Below, piece after piece: positions 8,526-17,520 of a stretch of 64,000 bases of DNA. Under the pieces are notes generated by a model. That model was not told where the DNA came from, did not search any database, and saw only the letters and a list, made by a program, of their open reading frames with translations. Within the stretch, counting starts at the first letter, position 1; each line of letters starts with the position of its first letter. Source of the DNA: Flavobacterium tructae (lineage in GTDB: Bacteria; Bacteroidota; Bacteroidia; Flavobacteriales; Flavobacteriaceae); contig NZ_MUHH01000032.1 in NCBI RefSeq assembly GCF_002217475.1, positions 1-64,000 of the forward strand, in the 5' to 3' direction. A program made the position numbers and the translations under genes.

Positions 8526-10811
8526 TTATTTTGAAGTTGAATAAGAATATGGATAGGCACTTGAAGAAGTTCCTCTTTGTAAATTTGGTTTACTGCTCAT
8601 GTCGAAATTGAATTCCCCTCCTTTTAATACCTCAAAATGGTTGATGAAGTTTTTGGTATGAGTGGTGTTATTCCATTTTAATTCCTGAACATATTTGTTG
8701 TCCGCTGAATTGTTTGGAGCATTGATGACCAAATGTTTTCCGTTTTCAAGTTCAAGCGTAATTTTTTTGAACAAAGGCGCTCCAAGTACATACTCGTCGG
8801 TTCCCGGGCAAACCGGATAAAATCCCATAGCCGAGAAAATATACCAGGCCGAAGTTTGTCCGTTATCCTCATCTCCGCAATAACCGTCAGGAGTTGGTTT
8901 ATAAAGGCGATTCATCACTTCTCTTGACCAATATTGCGTTTTCCAAGGCTCTCCGGCATAGTTGTACAAATAAATCATGTGCTGAATCGGCTGATTACCA
9001 TGGGCATATTGTCCCATATTCATAATTTGCATTTCGCGAATTTCATGAATAACAGCTCCGTAATAACTGTCATCAAAAACCGGAGGTGTTGTAAAAACAG
9101 CGTCTAATTTGGCGGTGAATTTTTTCTCCCCTCCCATTAAACCAATCAAGCCCTGTACATCATGAAATACACTCCAGCTATAATGCAAAGCATTTCCTTC
9201 TGTAAAAGCATCTCCCCATTTAAGCGGATTAAAATTTTTCGGAAAACTTCCATCTTTGTTTCTGCCGCTCATCCATCCGATTTCAGGATTATAAAGATTC
9301 TTATAATTCATCATTCTTTTTTCAAACAAATCGATTTCTTTTTTCGGACGGTTTAATGCTTTCGCTAATTTCCAAATCGCAAAATCATCGTAGGCATATT
9401 CTAAGGTTCTTGCCGCATTTTCATTAATTTTCACATCATAAGGAACGTATCCTAAAGTATTGTAATACGATACTCCTTTTCGTCCTACTGCTTCTAAAGG
9501 TCCTTCGTTATTGGCTCCGTGTACTAAGGCTTCATACAGTTTGTTGATGTCATAACCGCGTAATCCTTTCATATAAGCATCTGAAACTACTGAGGCAGAA
9601 TTGTTTCCGACCATCACGTCTCTGAATCCCGGACTTGACCATTCCGGCAAAAAGCCTCCCTCTTTATAATCGTTGATGAGTCCTTCTTGCATTTCTTTAT
9701 TAATCGAAGGATAAACTAAATTCAACAAAGGATACAAGGCACGGAAAGTATCCCAAAAACCTGTTCCTGCATACATATAACCCGGCAATACTTTACCATT
9801 ATACGGACTATAATGCACAGTCTCTCCTTTTTCATTGATCTCATACTGTTTTTGTGGAAAACAAACGGTGCGGTACAGGCAGGAATAGAATGTTTTTAAT
9901 TGTTCTTCACTTCCACCTTCGGCATTTAATTTTCCTAAAACTTTATTCCATTCCTGTTTGGATTGTGCTACGGTTTCGGTAAATGATGCTGTGCCTAATT
10001 CGTTCTTTAAATTCAATTCGGCTTGTTCGAAACTAATAAATGAAGAGGAAACTTTTACGTTTACGATTTCTCCTTTTTTAGTTTTAAATCCAATAACAGC
10101 ACCTACATGATTGTCTTTTAATTCGAGTTTGTCTTTTTCTAAAACTTTCCCGTGCCAGGCAGCAGTAGTGGCAAAAGGCTTATCGAATTGCAGTACAAAA
10201 TAGTTTTTAAAATTCTCAGGAACTCCACCACTATTGCGGGTGGTATAACCCATAATTTTATTCTCGGACGGAATTATTTTGATGTAAGATCCTTTGTCAA
10301 AAGCATCGATTACGATAGAAGACTGTTCGTTTTCCGGAAAGGTGATCTGAAAATGTGCCGCTCTTTCGGTAGTGGTGATTTCTGTGGTTACATCGTAATC
10401 GGCTAGGTAAACACTATAATAATACGGTTTTGAAACCTCAGCTTTATGACTGAACCAACTTGCTCTTTCGTCTTCGGTAAAAGCCAATTTACCGGTTACG
10501 GGCATGATCGAAAACTGTCCGTAATCGTTCATCCAAGGTGAAGGTTGATGTGTTTGTTTGAATCCTCTAATCTTCTCGGCAGTATAAATATAAGCCCAAC
10601 CGTCACCCATTTTTCCGGTTTGCGGTGTCCAGAAATTCATTCCCCAAGGTCTGCAAATTGCCGGATAAGTATTTCCATTCGAAAGACTGTGTAAAGATTG
10701 TGTCCCCATTAACGGATTTACATACTCTACAGCATCTACTGCTTTGATCTGTGCATTGACAAAACCGAAGCATTGCAATAGTCCTAAAAAAAGTAAACTC
10801 TTTATTTTCAT
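8526..10811 (-). CDS. GH92 alpha-mannosidase (first copy)
   Basis: 761 residues with a signal peptide (MKIKSLLFLGLLQCFGFVNAQ). GH92 enzymes are calcium-dependent exo-alpha-mannosidases acting on alpha-1,2, -1,3 or -1,4 links. Visible motifs are YVNPLMGTQ and GNTYPAICRPWGMNFWTPQTG near the N-terminus, the EGNALHYSW segment carrying the predicted acid Glu, and GDEDNGQTSAWYIFSAMGFYP near 660-680. Linkage specificity cannot be assigned by eye. It differs clearly from the second GH92 gene upstream, so the two likely cut different linkages. Confidence 0.9.
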   Translation of the reverse strand: MKIKSLLFLGLLQCFGFVNAQIKAVDAVEYVNPLMGTQSLHSLSNGNTYPAICRPWGMNFWTPQTGKMGDGWAYIYTAEKIRGFKQTHQPSPWMNDYGQFSIMPVTGKLAFTEDERASWFSHKAEVSKPYYYSVYLADYDVTTEITTTERAAHFQITFPENEQSSIVIDAFDKGSYIKIIPSENKIMGYTTRNSGGVPENFKNYFVLQFDKPFATTAAWHGKVLEKDKLELKDNHVGAVIGFKTKKGEIVNVKVSSSFISFEQAELNLKNELGTASFTETVAQSKQEWNKVLGKLNAEGGSEEQLKTFYSCLYRTVCFPQKQYEINEKGETVHYSPYNGKVLPGYMYAGTGFWDTFRALYPLLNLVYPSINKEMQEGLINDYKEGGFLPEWSSPGFRDVMVGNNSASVVSDAYMKGLRGYDINKLYEALVHGANNEGPLEAVGRKGVSYYNTLGYVPYDVKINENAARTLEYAYDDFAIWKLAKALNRPKKEIDLFEKRMMNYKNLYNPEIGWMSGRNKDGSFPKNFNPLKWGDAFTEGNALHYSWSVFHDVQGLIGLMGGEKKFTAKLDAVFTTPPVFDDSYYGAVIHEIREMQIMNMGQYAHGNQPIQHMIYLYNYAGEPWKTQYWSREVMNRLYKPTPDGYCGDEDNGQTSAWYIFSAMGFYPVCPGTDEYVLGAPLFKKITLELENGKHLVINAPNNSADNKYVQELKWNNTTHTKNFINHFEVLKGGEFNFDMSSKPNLQRGTSSSAYPYSYSTSK

Positions 10812-10829
10812 GTTTTTATTTTTTTGCTT

Positions 10830-10963
10830 TAAACTTTAAGCGATAGGCTATAAGCTAAAAACGGTAACTGATCTCTTCTAAAAATCTAAAATCTATACTC
10901 TTTATTCTTTGTTCTTTATTCTTTGTTCTTTGTTCTAAAATCTATATTCTAAAATCTAAAATC
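10830..10963. repeat. Low-complexity repeat patch between the GH92 genes
   Basis: A fragment of the TAAGCTATAGGC-type repeat (10830-10859) is followed by tandem TCTAAAATCTAAAA and TTCTTTGTTCTTTATT units (10875-10963). The same repeat vocabulary appears around the groES-groEL gap. Confidence 0.55.
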
Positions 10964-13240
10964 CTAAAGCGGTCTATCCTCTTTTTTCACTCCAAAAGTC
11001 ATCGACGGTTTGCTTCCCATAAACAATTTAAGCTCTCCTCCTTTTACAATCATATCGTGTGTGATGTATGATTTTGTGTAAGGTTTCCCATTATACTCTG
11101 CTTTTTGGATATAGATATTTGTCTTACTATTATCGACAGCTTTCAGGGTAAACGAAATGCCTTCTTTGTGATGTATCGTTGCCGTATTGACTAACGGACT
11201 TCCCAATACATAAATTCCGTTGGCCGGATTAACCGAATAGAATCCCATAGAAGAAAAAACATACCAAGCCGACATTTGTCCTAAATCTTCGTTTCCGCAC
11301 AACCCATCCGGTTTTGTCGAGTAGAATTTCTCATCGATTTCACGGATTAGTTTTGCCGTTTTCCAAGGCTGCCCTGCGTAAGCGTACAGGTAAGGAATAT
11401 GATGATTGGGTTCGTTTCCTTGTGCATACTGACCAATTAAACCGCTAATATCCGGAGAGATTTCCTCGCCTTCTACTTTGTCTGTGATTAAGAAAAGAGA
11501 GTCTAATTTGGCCAGAAATTTATCTTCACTTCCAAACAAATCAATCAAACCATAAGGATCCTGTGGCACTAACCAGGTGTACTGCCAGGCATTTCCTTCT
11601 ACATAATCATCTTTTCGGTGTGCTGATGAAAGCGGATTGAATGGTGTTCTCCAATTTCCATCCGTCAACTTACCTCTCATAAAAGTGGTTTCTTTATCAA
11701 AGTACAATTTGTATAAATTGGCTCTTTTGGAGAAATAATTATAATCGTCGGTTTTGTTCAGATCCTTTGCCATTAAGGCTACGCAGTAATCATCGATAGC
11801 ATATTCTAAAGCGTTTCCAACAGATTCGAGCATTTTATCTGCAGGGATGTATTGCAGTTTTTGTACATAATCCATTCCGTCGCGGGTTTGCATTGCTGTT
11901 TTTTTGATGGCTTCGTAGGCCAATGCAACATCATATCCTCTGTATCCTTTCATATAAGCATCAACGATAACCGCTATGGAGTGATTTCCGTTCATGGTAT
12001 TGGTTTCATTCCCCATTAAATGCCATACCGGTAATCTTCCCTGCTGCTCGTAAATGGCCAGGAACGACTTCACAATATCATTGATTTTCTCGGGCTGTGT
12101 AAGGGTGTACAACGGATGCAGTCCGCGATACGTATCCCAAAGTGAGAAGGTGGTATAGTTGGTAAAATTTGCTTTTTCGTACACTTTTTTATCTGTACCT
12201 CTGTAATCTCCGTTAACATCATTAAAGATGGAAGGTGCAAACATGGTGTGGTACATCGCAGTGTAAAAAACTTTCATCGTTTTATCGTCAGCTTTGATCT
12301 GAATTTTGTTCAGTTCTTGGTTCCATTTTGAAGTTGCCTCTTTGGCTACAGCCTCAAAATTCCAACCCGGAATCTCAGCTTTAATATTTGCCGAAGCATT
12401 CTCATAACTTACCGGAGATATTCCGACTTTTACTAAAATCTGTTTGTTTTTTACCGTTTTAAAATCTAAAACCGCTTTCATTTTTAAGGCTTCTCCCTCG
12501 TTTCCGGCAATTGCAGTGGTAGCATCATACAAGGTCATCGCAGCAATTGGTTCCGAAAATTCCATGGTGAAAAAAATGCGCTGATCGGCAGCCCAGCCCG
12601 AAGAATATCTATAGCCAACAAGCGTGGTTTCATTGACTTTTTTGATAAACGTTTTAACAGGTTTGTCCCAGCCAATTCCGTCTGCAAGATCCAGTAAAAC
12701 ATGATTATCAGTAGTGGAATTAAAAGTATACTTATGAAAACCAACTCTTTCGGTGGCTGTCAGTTCTGCTTTAATTTTATATTTGTCTAAGATAACGCTG
12801 TAATACCCGGCTTTACTCACTTCATTCTGATGTGAGAAATAAGAGCCGTAACCGGTAGTCATATCTTCTTTTGTTCCTTTGGTAAGCGGTACTTTTCCAG
12901 ATACCGGCAACAAAAGAATATCGTTTAGATCTCCAATTCCTGTTCCGCTCAAATGGGTATGTGTGAAACCTAAAATGGTATTGCTGGCATAGTTGTATCC
13001 GCTGCACCAATCCCAGCCTTCAAAAACATTTACAGGCCCCAGTTGTACTGCTCCGAAAGGAACATTGGCTCCCACAAATACGTGTCCATGACCCGCCGAG
13101 CCTATAAACGGATTCACATATTGGGTATAATCTAAATTGGTTTGTTTTGCCTTCTTTTGCTGTGAGACAACCGGATTGGCAAAAAATAGGGTTAAAGCTA
13201 AAATACCGCTAAAAGCTATTTTGTTGTATTTTGTAAACAT
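10964..13240 (-). CDS. GH92 alpha-mannosidase (second copy)
   Basis: 758 residues with a signal peptide ending near VVSQ. Family motifs are very clear: YVNPFIGSAGHGHVFVGANVPFG, GWDWCSGYNY, FTHTHLSGTGIGDL, the EGNAWQYTW acid segment and GNEDLGQMSAWYVFSSMGFYSV. It is closer to the well-studied alpha-1,2-mannosidase branch than the other copy, judged only by the canonical form of these motifs. It is followed by a 152-base repeat-filled gap before the next GH92 gene, in the same orientation. Confidence 0.92.
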   Translation of the reverse strand: MFTKYNKIAFSGILALTLFFANPVVSQQKKAKQTNLDYTQYVNPFIGSAGHGHVFVGANVPFGAVQLGPVNVFEGWDWCSGYNYASNTILGFTHTHLSGTGIGDLNDILLLPVSGKVPLTKGTKEDMTTGYGSYFSHQNEVSKAGYYSVILDKYKIKAELTATERVGFHKYTFNSTTDNHVLLDLADGIGWDKPVKTFIKKVNETTLVGYRYSSGWAADQRIFFTMEFSEPIAAMTLYDATTAIAGNEGEALKMKAVLDFKTVKNKQILVKVGISPVSYENASANIKAEIPGWNFEAVAKEATSKWNQELNKIQIKADDKTMKVFYTAMYHTMFAPSIFNDVNGDYRGTDKKVYEKANFTNYTTFSLWDTYRGLHPLYTLTQPEKINDIVKSFLAIYEQQGRLPVWHLMGNETNTMNGNHSIAVIVDAYMKGYRGYDVALAYEAIKKTAMQTRDGMDYVQKLQYIPADKMLESVGNALEYAIDDYCVALMAKDLNKTDDYNYFSKRANLYKLYFDKETTFMRGKLTDGNWRTPFNPLSSAHRKDDYVEGNAWQYTWLVPQDPYGLIDLFGSEDKFLAKLDSLFLITDKVEGEEISPDISGLIGQYAQGNEPNHHIPYLYAYAGQPWKTAKLIREIDEKFYSTKPDGLCGNEDLGQMSAWYVFSSMGFYSVNPANGIYVLGSPLVNTATIHHKEGISFTLKAVDNSKTNIYIQKAEYNGKPYTKSYITHDMIVKGGELKLFMGSKPSMTFGVKKEDRPL

Positions 13241-13265
13241 ACTTATTTTTATATTGACTTGTGTT

Positions 13266-13447
13266 GATTGGCCACGGATGACACTGATTAAAATGATTTA
13301 CAGAGCTATTCTTTAATTTTGAACCAAAAAATTTAACCGCTAAGTGCGCAAGGATTTACGCAAAGGCCGCCAAGCAGACGCACTGCCAGAAAACCTTTGT
13401 GGCTTTGAACCTTTGCAACTAAAAATCTCAGAACCTTAGTACCTCGA
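13266..13447. repeat. Composite dispersed repeat
   Basis: A degenerate CCACGGATGACACTGATTAA unit (13271-13290) is followed by ACCGCTAAGTGCGCAAGG / CGCAAAGGCCGCCAAG words and AACCTTAGTACCT words reaching into the beta-mannosidase stop region. These look like two intergenic repeat families placed side by side between beta-mannosidase and GH92. Confidence 0.5.
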
Positions 13448-13451
13448 AGGC

Positions 13452-15440
13452 TTAGTACCTTTTAAGAACATCATATAGAGAATAAACTCTAATAATCGGC
13501 TTTGCTATCGCACCTTCAAACGTGATGGTTTTCTCTTCTCCTGCTTTCAAATCGAAATAGTTGTCGCTCCACTTTCCGGTATATCCTTTTATAGAAACGT
13601 TGACGTATTTGGCAAATTTCGAGGCTTTTAGAATCAGCTTATTTCCTTTTACCTGCCAGGTGATTTTTGGGTCTTCCAATTTTAGATTGATCGGACGGGT
13701 TAAATCAATTTCCGGCGTTTTATCATCGCGGTAAGCTTCTTTCATGGCGTACCATGCTGCTTTGGGCTGTCTGTCGTAATAATCGGTAACGCTCCAGCTT
13801 GCTACCGGCCAACAATCGTTAAGCTGCCAAACCAATGTTCCCATATTGTAAGGTGCTTTTGAACGATGGATGCCAATAATATTTTTAAGGGAATAATATT
13901 GTAAACACTGTGTCAGATACGTATAATCTTCGACATTCATTTTCTTAATTTTAGTCGAATCAATAAAATATCGGTTCAGGTACGAATCTAATTTCATGAA
14001 TCCTTTTCCTGCTTTTTGATGGGCCTGTAAGATATCGGAATATAAATATCGATCTTCAGCTTTTGTAAATCTTTCGATCGACGAATAATTGGGCATTGCC
14101 TGCATTCCGTATTCGCTCACAAAACGTCCTGTTTTATTTTGCACGGCTTCCACATCTTCCAATCCCCACCAGGTTCCCCAATAATGGCTGTCACCTTCGG
14201 TTAAACTTTTTGCTTTTGACCAGTGGAATGATGGTGAAGAACTAATATATGGTCGTTTATCATCTACTTCCTTTACCCATTTTGGGATACTGTCCTGAAA
14301 CAAACGAACGTAGTCTTTCCATAAACGAATTGAATCCTGCTTAGGCATTTTCATGCTTTTTTGCCATCCCCAATCTTTAAAGGCTTCGTCGATTTCATTA
14401 TTGCCACACCACAAAACAATACTCTTGTGATGGCGTAAACGTTTTACCTGATACTGAACTTCTTTTTTTACATTGGCGAAAAAAGCATCATCTCCCGGTA
14501 CCATTGTTCCCGCAAACATAAAATCCTGCCAGACATAGATGCCGTTTTTATCGCATAAATCATAAAAATAATCGTCTTCATAAATACCACCTCCCCATAC
14601 ACGAAGCATATTCATATTGGCATCTTTGGCCATACCAATTACTTTTTCATATTCTTTTTTGGTCACTCTGGAAAGAAACGCATCCGACGGAATGTAATTG
14701 GCTCCTTTCATATAAACCGGTTTTCCATCGATTTTAAAATAAAATGTTTTACCCACCTTATCCGGTTCCTGAACCAATTCGATTTTACGGTCTAACACAT
14801 ACGGTTTCTCAGCTTCTTTTTTGTCGTAAGCTTCTAAACGCGGGGTTTTCCAAATTCCGCAAGTGGTGAATTTGGGGCCCCAGTCCCATCCAAAATGGTA
14901 TTGTGCTTTACGTACATACGCACGTGGATTGTCCGGAATTACAAATGGCAAATCTTTCTTGGCCAGAGAATCCACTACATTTTGCGCCGATTTAAACACA
15001 ATAACCAGATTATTATTTCCTGATTTCAGTACTTTTTTTACATCTACACGCCATTGCAGGAACATATTGTCGGCTTTTAAAACTACCTGATTGTTCAGAT
15101 AAACGGTGGCATAAGTATCCAGTCCGTCAAAAACCAGTTCTGTATGTTTTTTAGCGAGTGTTGCCGGGCTTACCTGAAAAGTCGTTTTATACTCCCAGTC
15201 TTTCTTTTCAATCCATGTCAGTTTTTTTTCATTGTCCCGATAAAATGGATCCGGTATCGTTTTATTGTTCAGCAAATCGGTATGTATTTCTCCCGGAACT
15301 GTCGCAGGATACCATTTTTCGGTTTTAGTCTCCCGATACTGCCAGCCGGTTTTTAAATCTTTATTTTGGGCATTTGCCGCCAATGAAAAATTGGCGAGAC
15401 AAACGCCGACAAACCAATAAAATCTTTTTGTATACTCCAT
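13452..15440 (-). CDS. GH2 beta-mannosidase lacking its middle Ig-like domain
   Basis: 662 residues with a signal peptide (ends LAANAQ). It should remove the single beta-1,4-linked mannose of the N-glycan core. The N-terminal sugar-binding domain (30-205) and TIM barrel are intact, with acid/base E349 in WCGNNEID and nucleophile E443 in VSEYGMQ. GH2 beta-mannosidases usually have about 850 residues. Here CGIWKTPRLEAYD (194-206) runs almost directly into IELVQEPDKVGKTFYFKIDGKPVYMKGANYIPSD (220-253), so roughly 90 residues of the middle immunoglobulin-like domain are missing in frame, and the C-terminal part is short. Activity is uncertain. Confidence 0.88.
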   Translation of the reverse strand: MEYTKRFYWFVGVCLANFSLAANAQNKDLKTGWQYRETKTEKWYPATVPGEIHTDLLNNKTIPDPFYRDNEKKLTWIEKKDWEYKTTFQVSPATLAKKHTELVFDGLDTYATVYLNNQVVLKADNMFLQWRVDVKKVLKSGNNNLVIVFKSAQNVVDSLAKKDLPFVIPDNPRAYVRKAQYHFGWDWGPKFTTCGIWKTPRLEAYDKKEAEKPYVLDRKIELVQEPDKVGKTFYFKIDGKPVYMKGANYIPSDAFLSRVTKKEYEKVIGMAKDANMNMLRVWGGGIYEDDYFYDLCDKNGIYVWQDFMFAGTMVPGDDAFFANVKKEVQYQVKRLRHHKSIVLWCGNNEIDEAFKDWGWQKSMKMPKQDSIRLWKDYVRLFQDSIPKWVKEVDDKRPYISSSPSFHWSKAKSLTEGDSHYWGTWWGLEDVEAVQNKTGRFVSEYGMQAMPNYSSIERFTKAEDRYLYSDILQAHQKAGKGFMKLDSYLNRYFIDSTKIKKMNVEDYTYLTQCLQYYSLKNIIGIHRSKAPYNMGTLVWQLNDCWPVASWSVTDYYDRQPKAAWYAMKEAYRDDKTPEIDLTRPINLKLEDPKITWQVKGNKLILKASKFAKYVNVSIKGYTGKWSDNYFDLKAGEEKTITFEGAIAKPIIRVYSLYDVLKRY

Positions 15441-15917
15441 TTTATACCAATTATAATTATGTATCTAGTCTTCTGGTTTCTGGTATAATGCCGATATAGT
15501 ATGAAAATAGTCGAATTTTTATGAGACTATATTGAATACATAATCGGTATTAGCTGAATAATAAATTATTATATTTTTTCAATGCTGTCGCCGGCAGTTG
15601 GAGAAGGATAAATCTTTTTCAATTATTTCCTTCTCGCTTTAGGTTTTTATTACGGAATAAAAGCAACTAACAAAATATTCTGAAATCATTTCCTTTTTTT
15701 ACGGCTGCCAAGCTTTAATTCATTTTAGATCGTTGATTTTAAACTCTCGATTTCTGATTTTCGATTTCTTAAAAGTCTGTCCTAATTGTGATGTTCTTTG
15801 GATGATAATTCCATCTTTTTCAGCAGAAGTTAATTTCTTTTGCGAAAAAAAGGGATTAAGATTTATCGAACTTTTTTGGATACAACTCCTCTAAATTAGT
15901 GAAAATCAAACAGAAAA
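15441..15917. promoter_or_regulatory. Leader region of the mannosidase series with nested inverted repeats
   Basis: This gap between susD and beta-mannosidase has no gene. TAATGCCGAT (15486-15495) faces ATCGGTATTA (15543-15552, 9 of 10 match), and inside them ATAGTC (15507-15512) faces GACTAT (15525-15530). It may be an operator or leader hairpin for the hydrolase genes. It does not match the LacI operator seen elsewhere. The rest is AT-rich with nothing clear. Confidence 0.35.
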
Positions 15918-15960
15918 TTAAAAATAAGCCGGGAGGTACAGGTATCCCTACCCGGCTTAA
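15918..15960 (-). terminator. Terminator after susCD
   Basis: TAAGCCGGG / CCCGGCTTA 9-bp GC-rich stem read on the minus strand, followed by a T-rich stretch, 28 bases after the susD stop. It would reduce read-through from susCD into the hydrolase genes. Confidence 0.8.
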
Positions 15961-15987
15961 CTCAACTAACTCACCTAACGCATAAAA

Positions 15988-17505
15988 CTATTGCTTGTCC
16001 CACCAGATTCTGGTTGTCATTAAATCCAACCCCTGGCGAGCAATTGCTTCTTTATAATTAGCGGAATTGGTAATCAATTCTGACTGATCGTAGATTAATC
16101 TTCTTGGTATAGTTCCTTTTGTTTCTCCTGTTGGATCATTTACCGGAACTAAAACCGGATATCCTGTTCTTCTGTATTCTGAAAATGCTTCAAAACCATT
16201 GAATAGTAATACAATCCATTTTTGAGTGATAATCTGCTCGATTTTTTGAGCCTCGGTTCCTGCTGCCTTAAACGGATTTGCAGTAATATATGCGCTATAT
16301 TCTGCAGGCGTAACTGCCGGTACTTTGTCTCCAAAAATAGTAAGCACTTCCATAGCTGCTTTTACACCGTCTTCATAAAACTTTTGTGCATTTCCTCCAA
16401 CACTCCATCCTTTTACTGCTGCTTCTGCCAATATAAACTGAACCTCAGCGTAGGACATAATTAAAGTAGGAGCATCTAAGCGTAATACTGTAGAAGTGTT
16501 AGGATCTGAGAACTTCTTTTTGTCTCCACCCGGAAATTCTTTAGCATCATTAGCAAGACCTTGCTGACTTGCCGGATTGTTGTTTCCTGTAGCTTCCAGT
16601 TTAGCATAAATTCTCAAACGAGGATCATTATTGTTTTTCAATGCATCAATAAATGTTTTACTGAATTTAATATTCGCTTCTCCTCCATTTAAATCATTTC
16701 TAACCCATGAAGAGGTAATTGGATTGGTTTTCACTCCAACCGGACCTGCATCATGTTTTAAAACTAAACTGTCATCATTTGAAGTAAAAACACCTTTCGA
16801 TACTGCTTTCTCTACATATTGTTTTGCTTTAGCAGGATTTATTTTAGACAAACGCATCGCTACTCTCAACATTAAAGAGTTGGCCAGTTTTTTCCATTTA
16901 GTAACATTACTTTGATAATATAAATCAGCATTACCAACGAAAGGTTTAGTAGCATCTAAAGCATCTCCGGCTTCGTCTAATTCTTTCAAAAGATCATTGT
17001 AGATAACTTCCTGCGTATCGTACTTTGGAGCAAAAACATTTCCATTGTATCCTTTACCTGCATCAAAATAAGGAACTTCACCGTAAGTATCTGTTAATTT
17101 TTGAAACATAAACACCTTCATGATTCTGCAAGCCTGAATCATATTTGAGTTCTCAGGTGCATCTTTTGCCACTGACATCAATTGGAAAATCTGATTCAAA
17201 CCTTTACCGTACGACTCACTAAAAAGTGCTGCAGAATATTCCGGGGCATAACTATATTTTGAACCCGGCCCTCCTAATGAAGAAAATTGCTGAACGATTT
17301 GTGCCGCATACAAATTATTCCCTCTGGTATTGGAGAAATCTTGTCCGTCAACATAGATCTCAGCAAGTGTAAACATTGATTTTACAGCCGGATCAGTCAA
17401 AGCATTTGGATTCTTATTTAACTCTTCGAATCCTTTATCGCACGAAGTAAGCGTCATGGCTCCTACGATTGCGATACAAAATATTTTTATATATTTATTT
17501 TTCAT
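15988..17505 (-). CDS. SusD/RagB-family glycan-binding lipoprotein
   Basis: 505 residues. A lipoprotein signal (IVGAMTLTSC, Cys22) is followed by DKGFEELNKNPNALTD and the helical SusD-like fold of the SusD_2 type, with DTYGEVPYFDAGKG, SYAEVQFILAEAA and GFEAFSEYRRTGYPVL. It acts at the cell surface as the lid and glycan-binding partner of the SusC transporter encoded 15 bases upstream. Because of its neighbours the ligand is probably a mannose-rich glycan. Confidence 0.93.
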   Translation of the reverse strand: MKNKYIKIFCIAIVGAMTLTSCDKGFEELNKNPNALTDPAVKSMFTLAEIYVDGQDFSNTRGNNLYAAQIVQQFSSLGGPGSKYSYAPEYSAALFSESYGKGLNQIFQLMSVAKDAPENSNMIQACRIMKVFMFQKLTDTYGEVPYFDAGKGYNGNVFAPKYDTQEVIYNDLLKELDEAGDALDATKPFVGNADLYYQSNVTKWKKLANSLMLRVAMRLSKINPAKAKQYVEKAVSKGVFTSNDDSLVLKHDAGPVGVKTNPITSSWVRNDLNGGEANIKFSKTFIDALKNNNDPRLRIYAKLEATGNNNPASQQGLANDAKEFPGGDKKKFSDPNTSTVLRLDAPTLIMSYAEVQFILAEAAVKGWSVGGNAQKFYEDGVKAAMEVLTIFGDKVPAVTPAEYSAYITANPFKAAGTEAQKIEQIITQKWIVLLFNGFEAFSEYRRTGYPVLVPVNDPTGETKGTIPRRLIYDQSELITNSANYKEAIARQGLDLMTTRIWWDKQ

Positions 17506-17520
17506 CTTTCAGTTTGATTA

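Noticed and set aside
13452-15440. Frameshift as cause of the short beta-mannosidase
   Set aside because: The frame continues with correct family sequence on both sides of the junction, so the loss is in frame.
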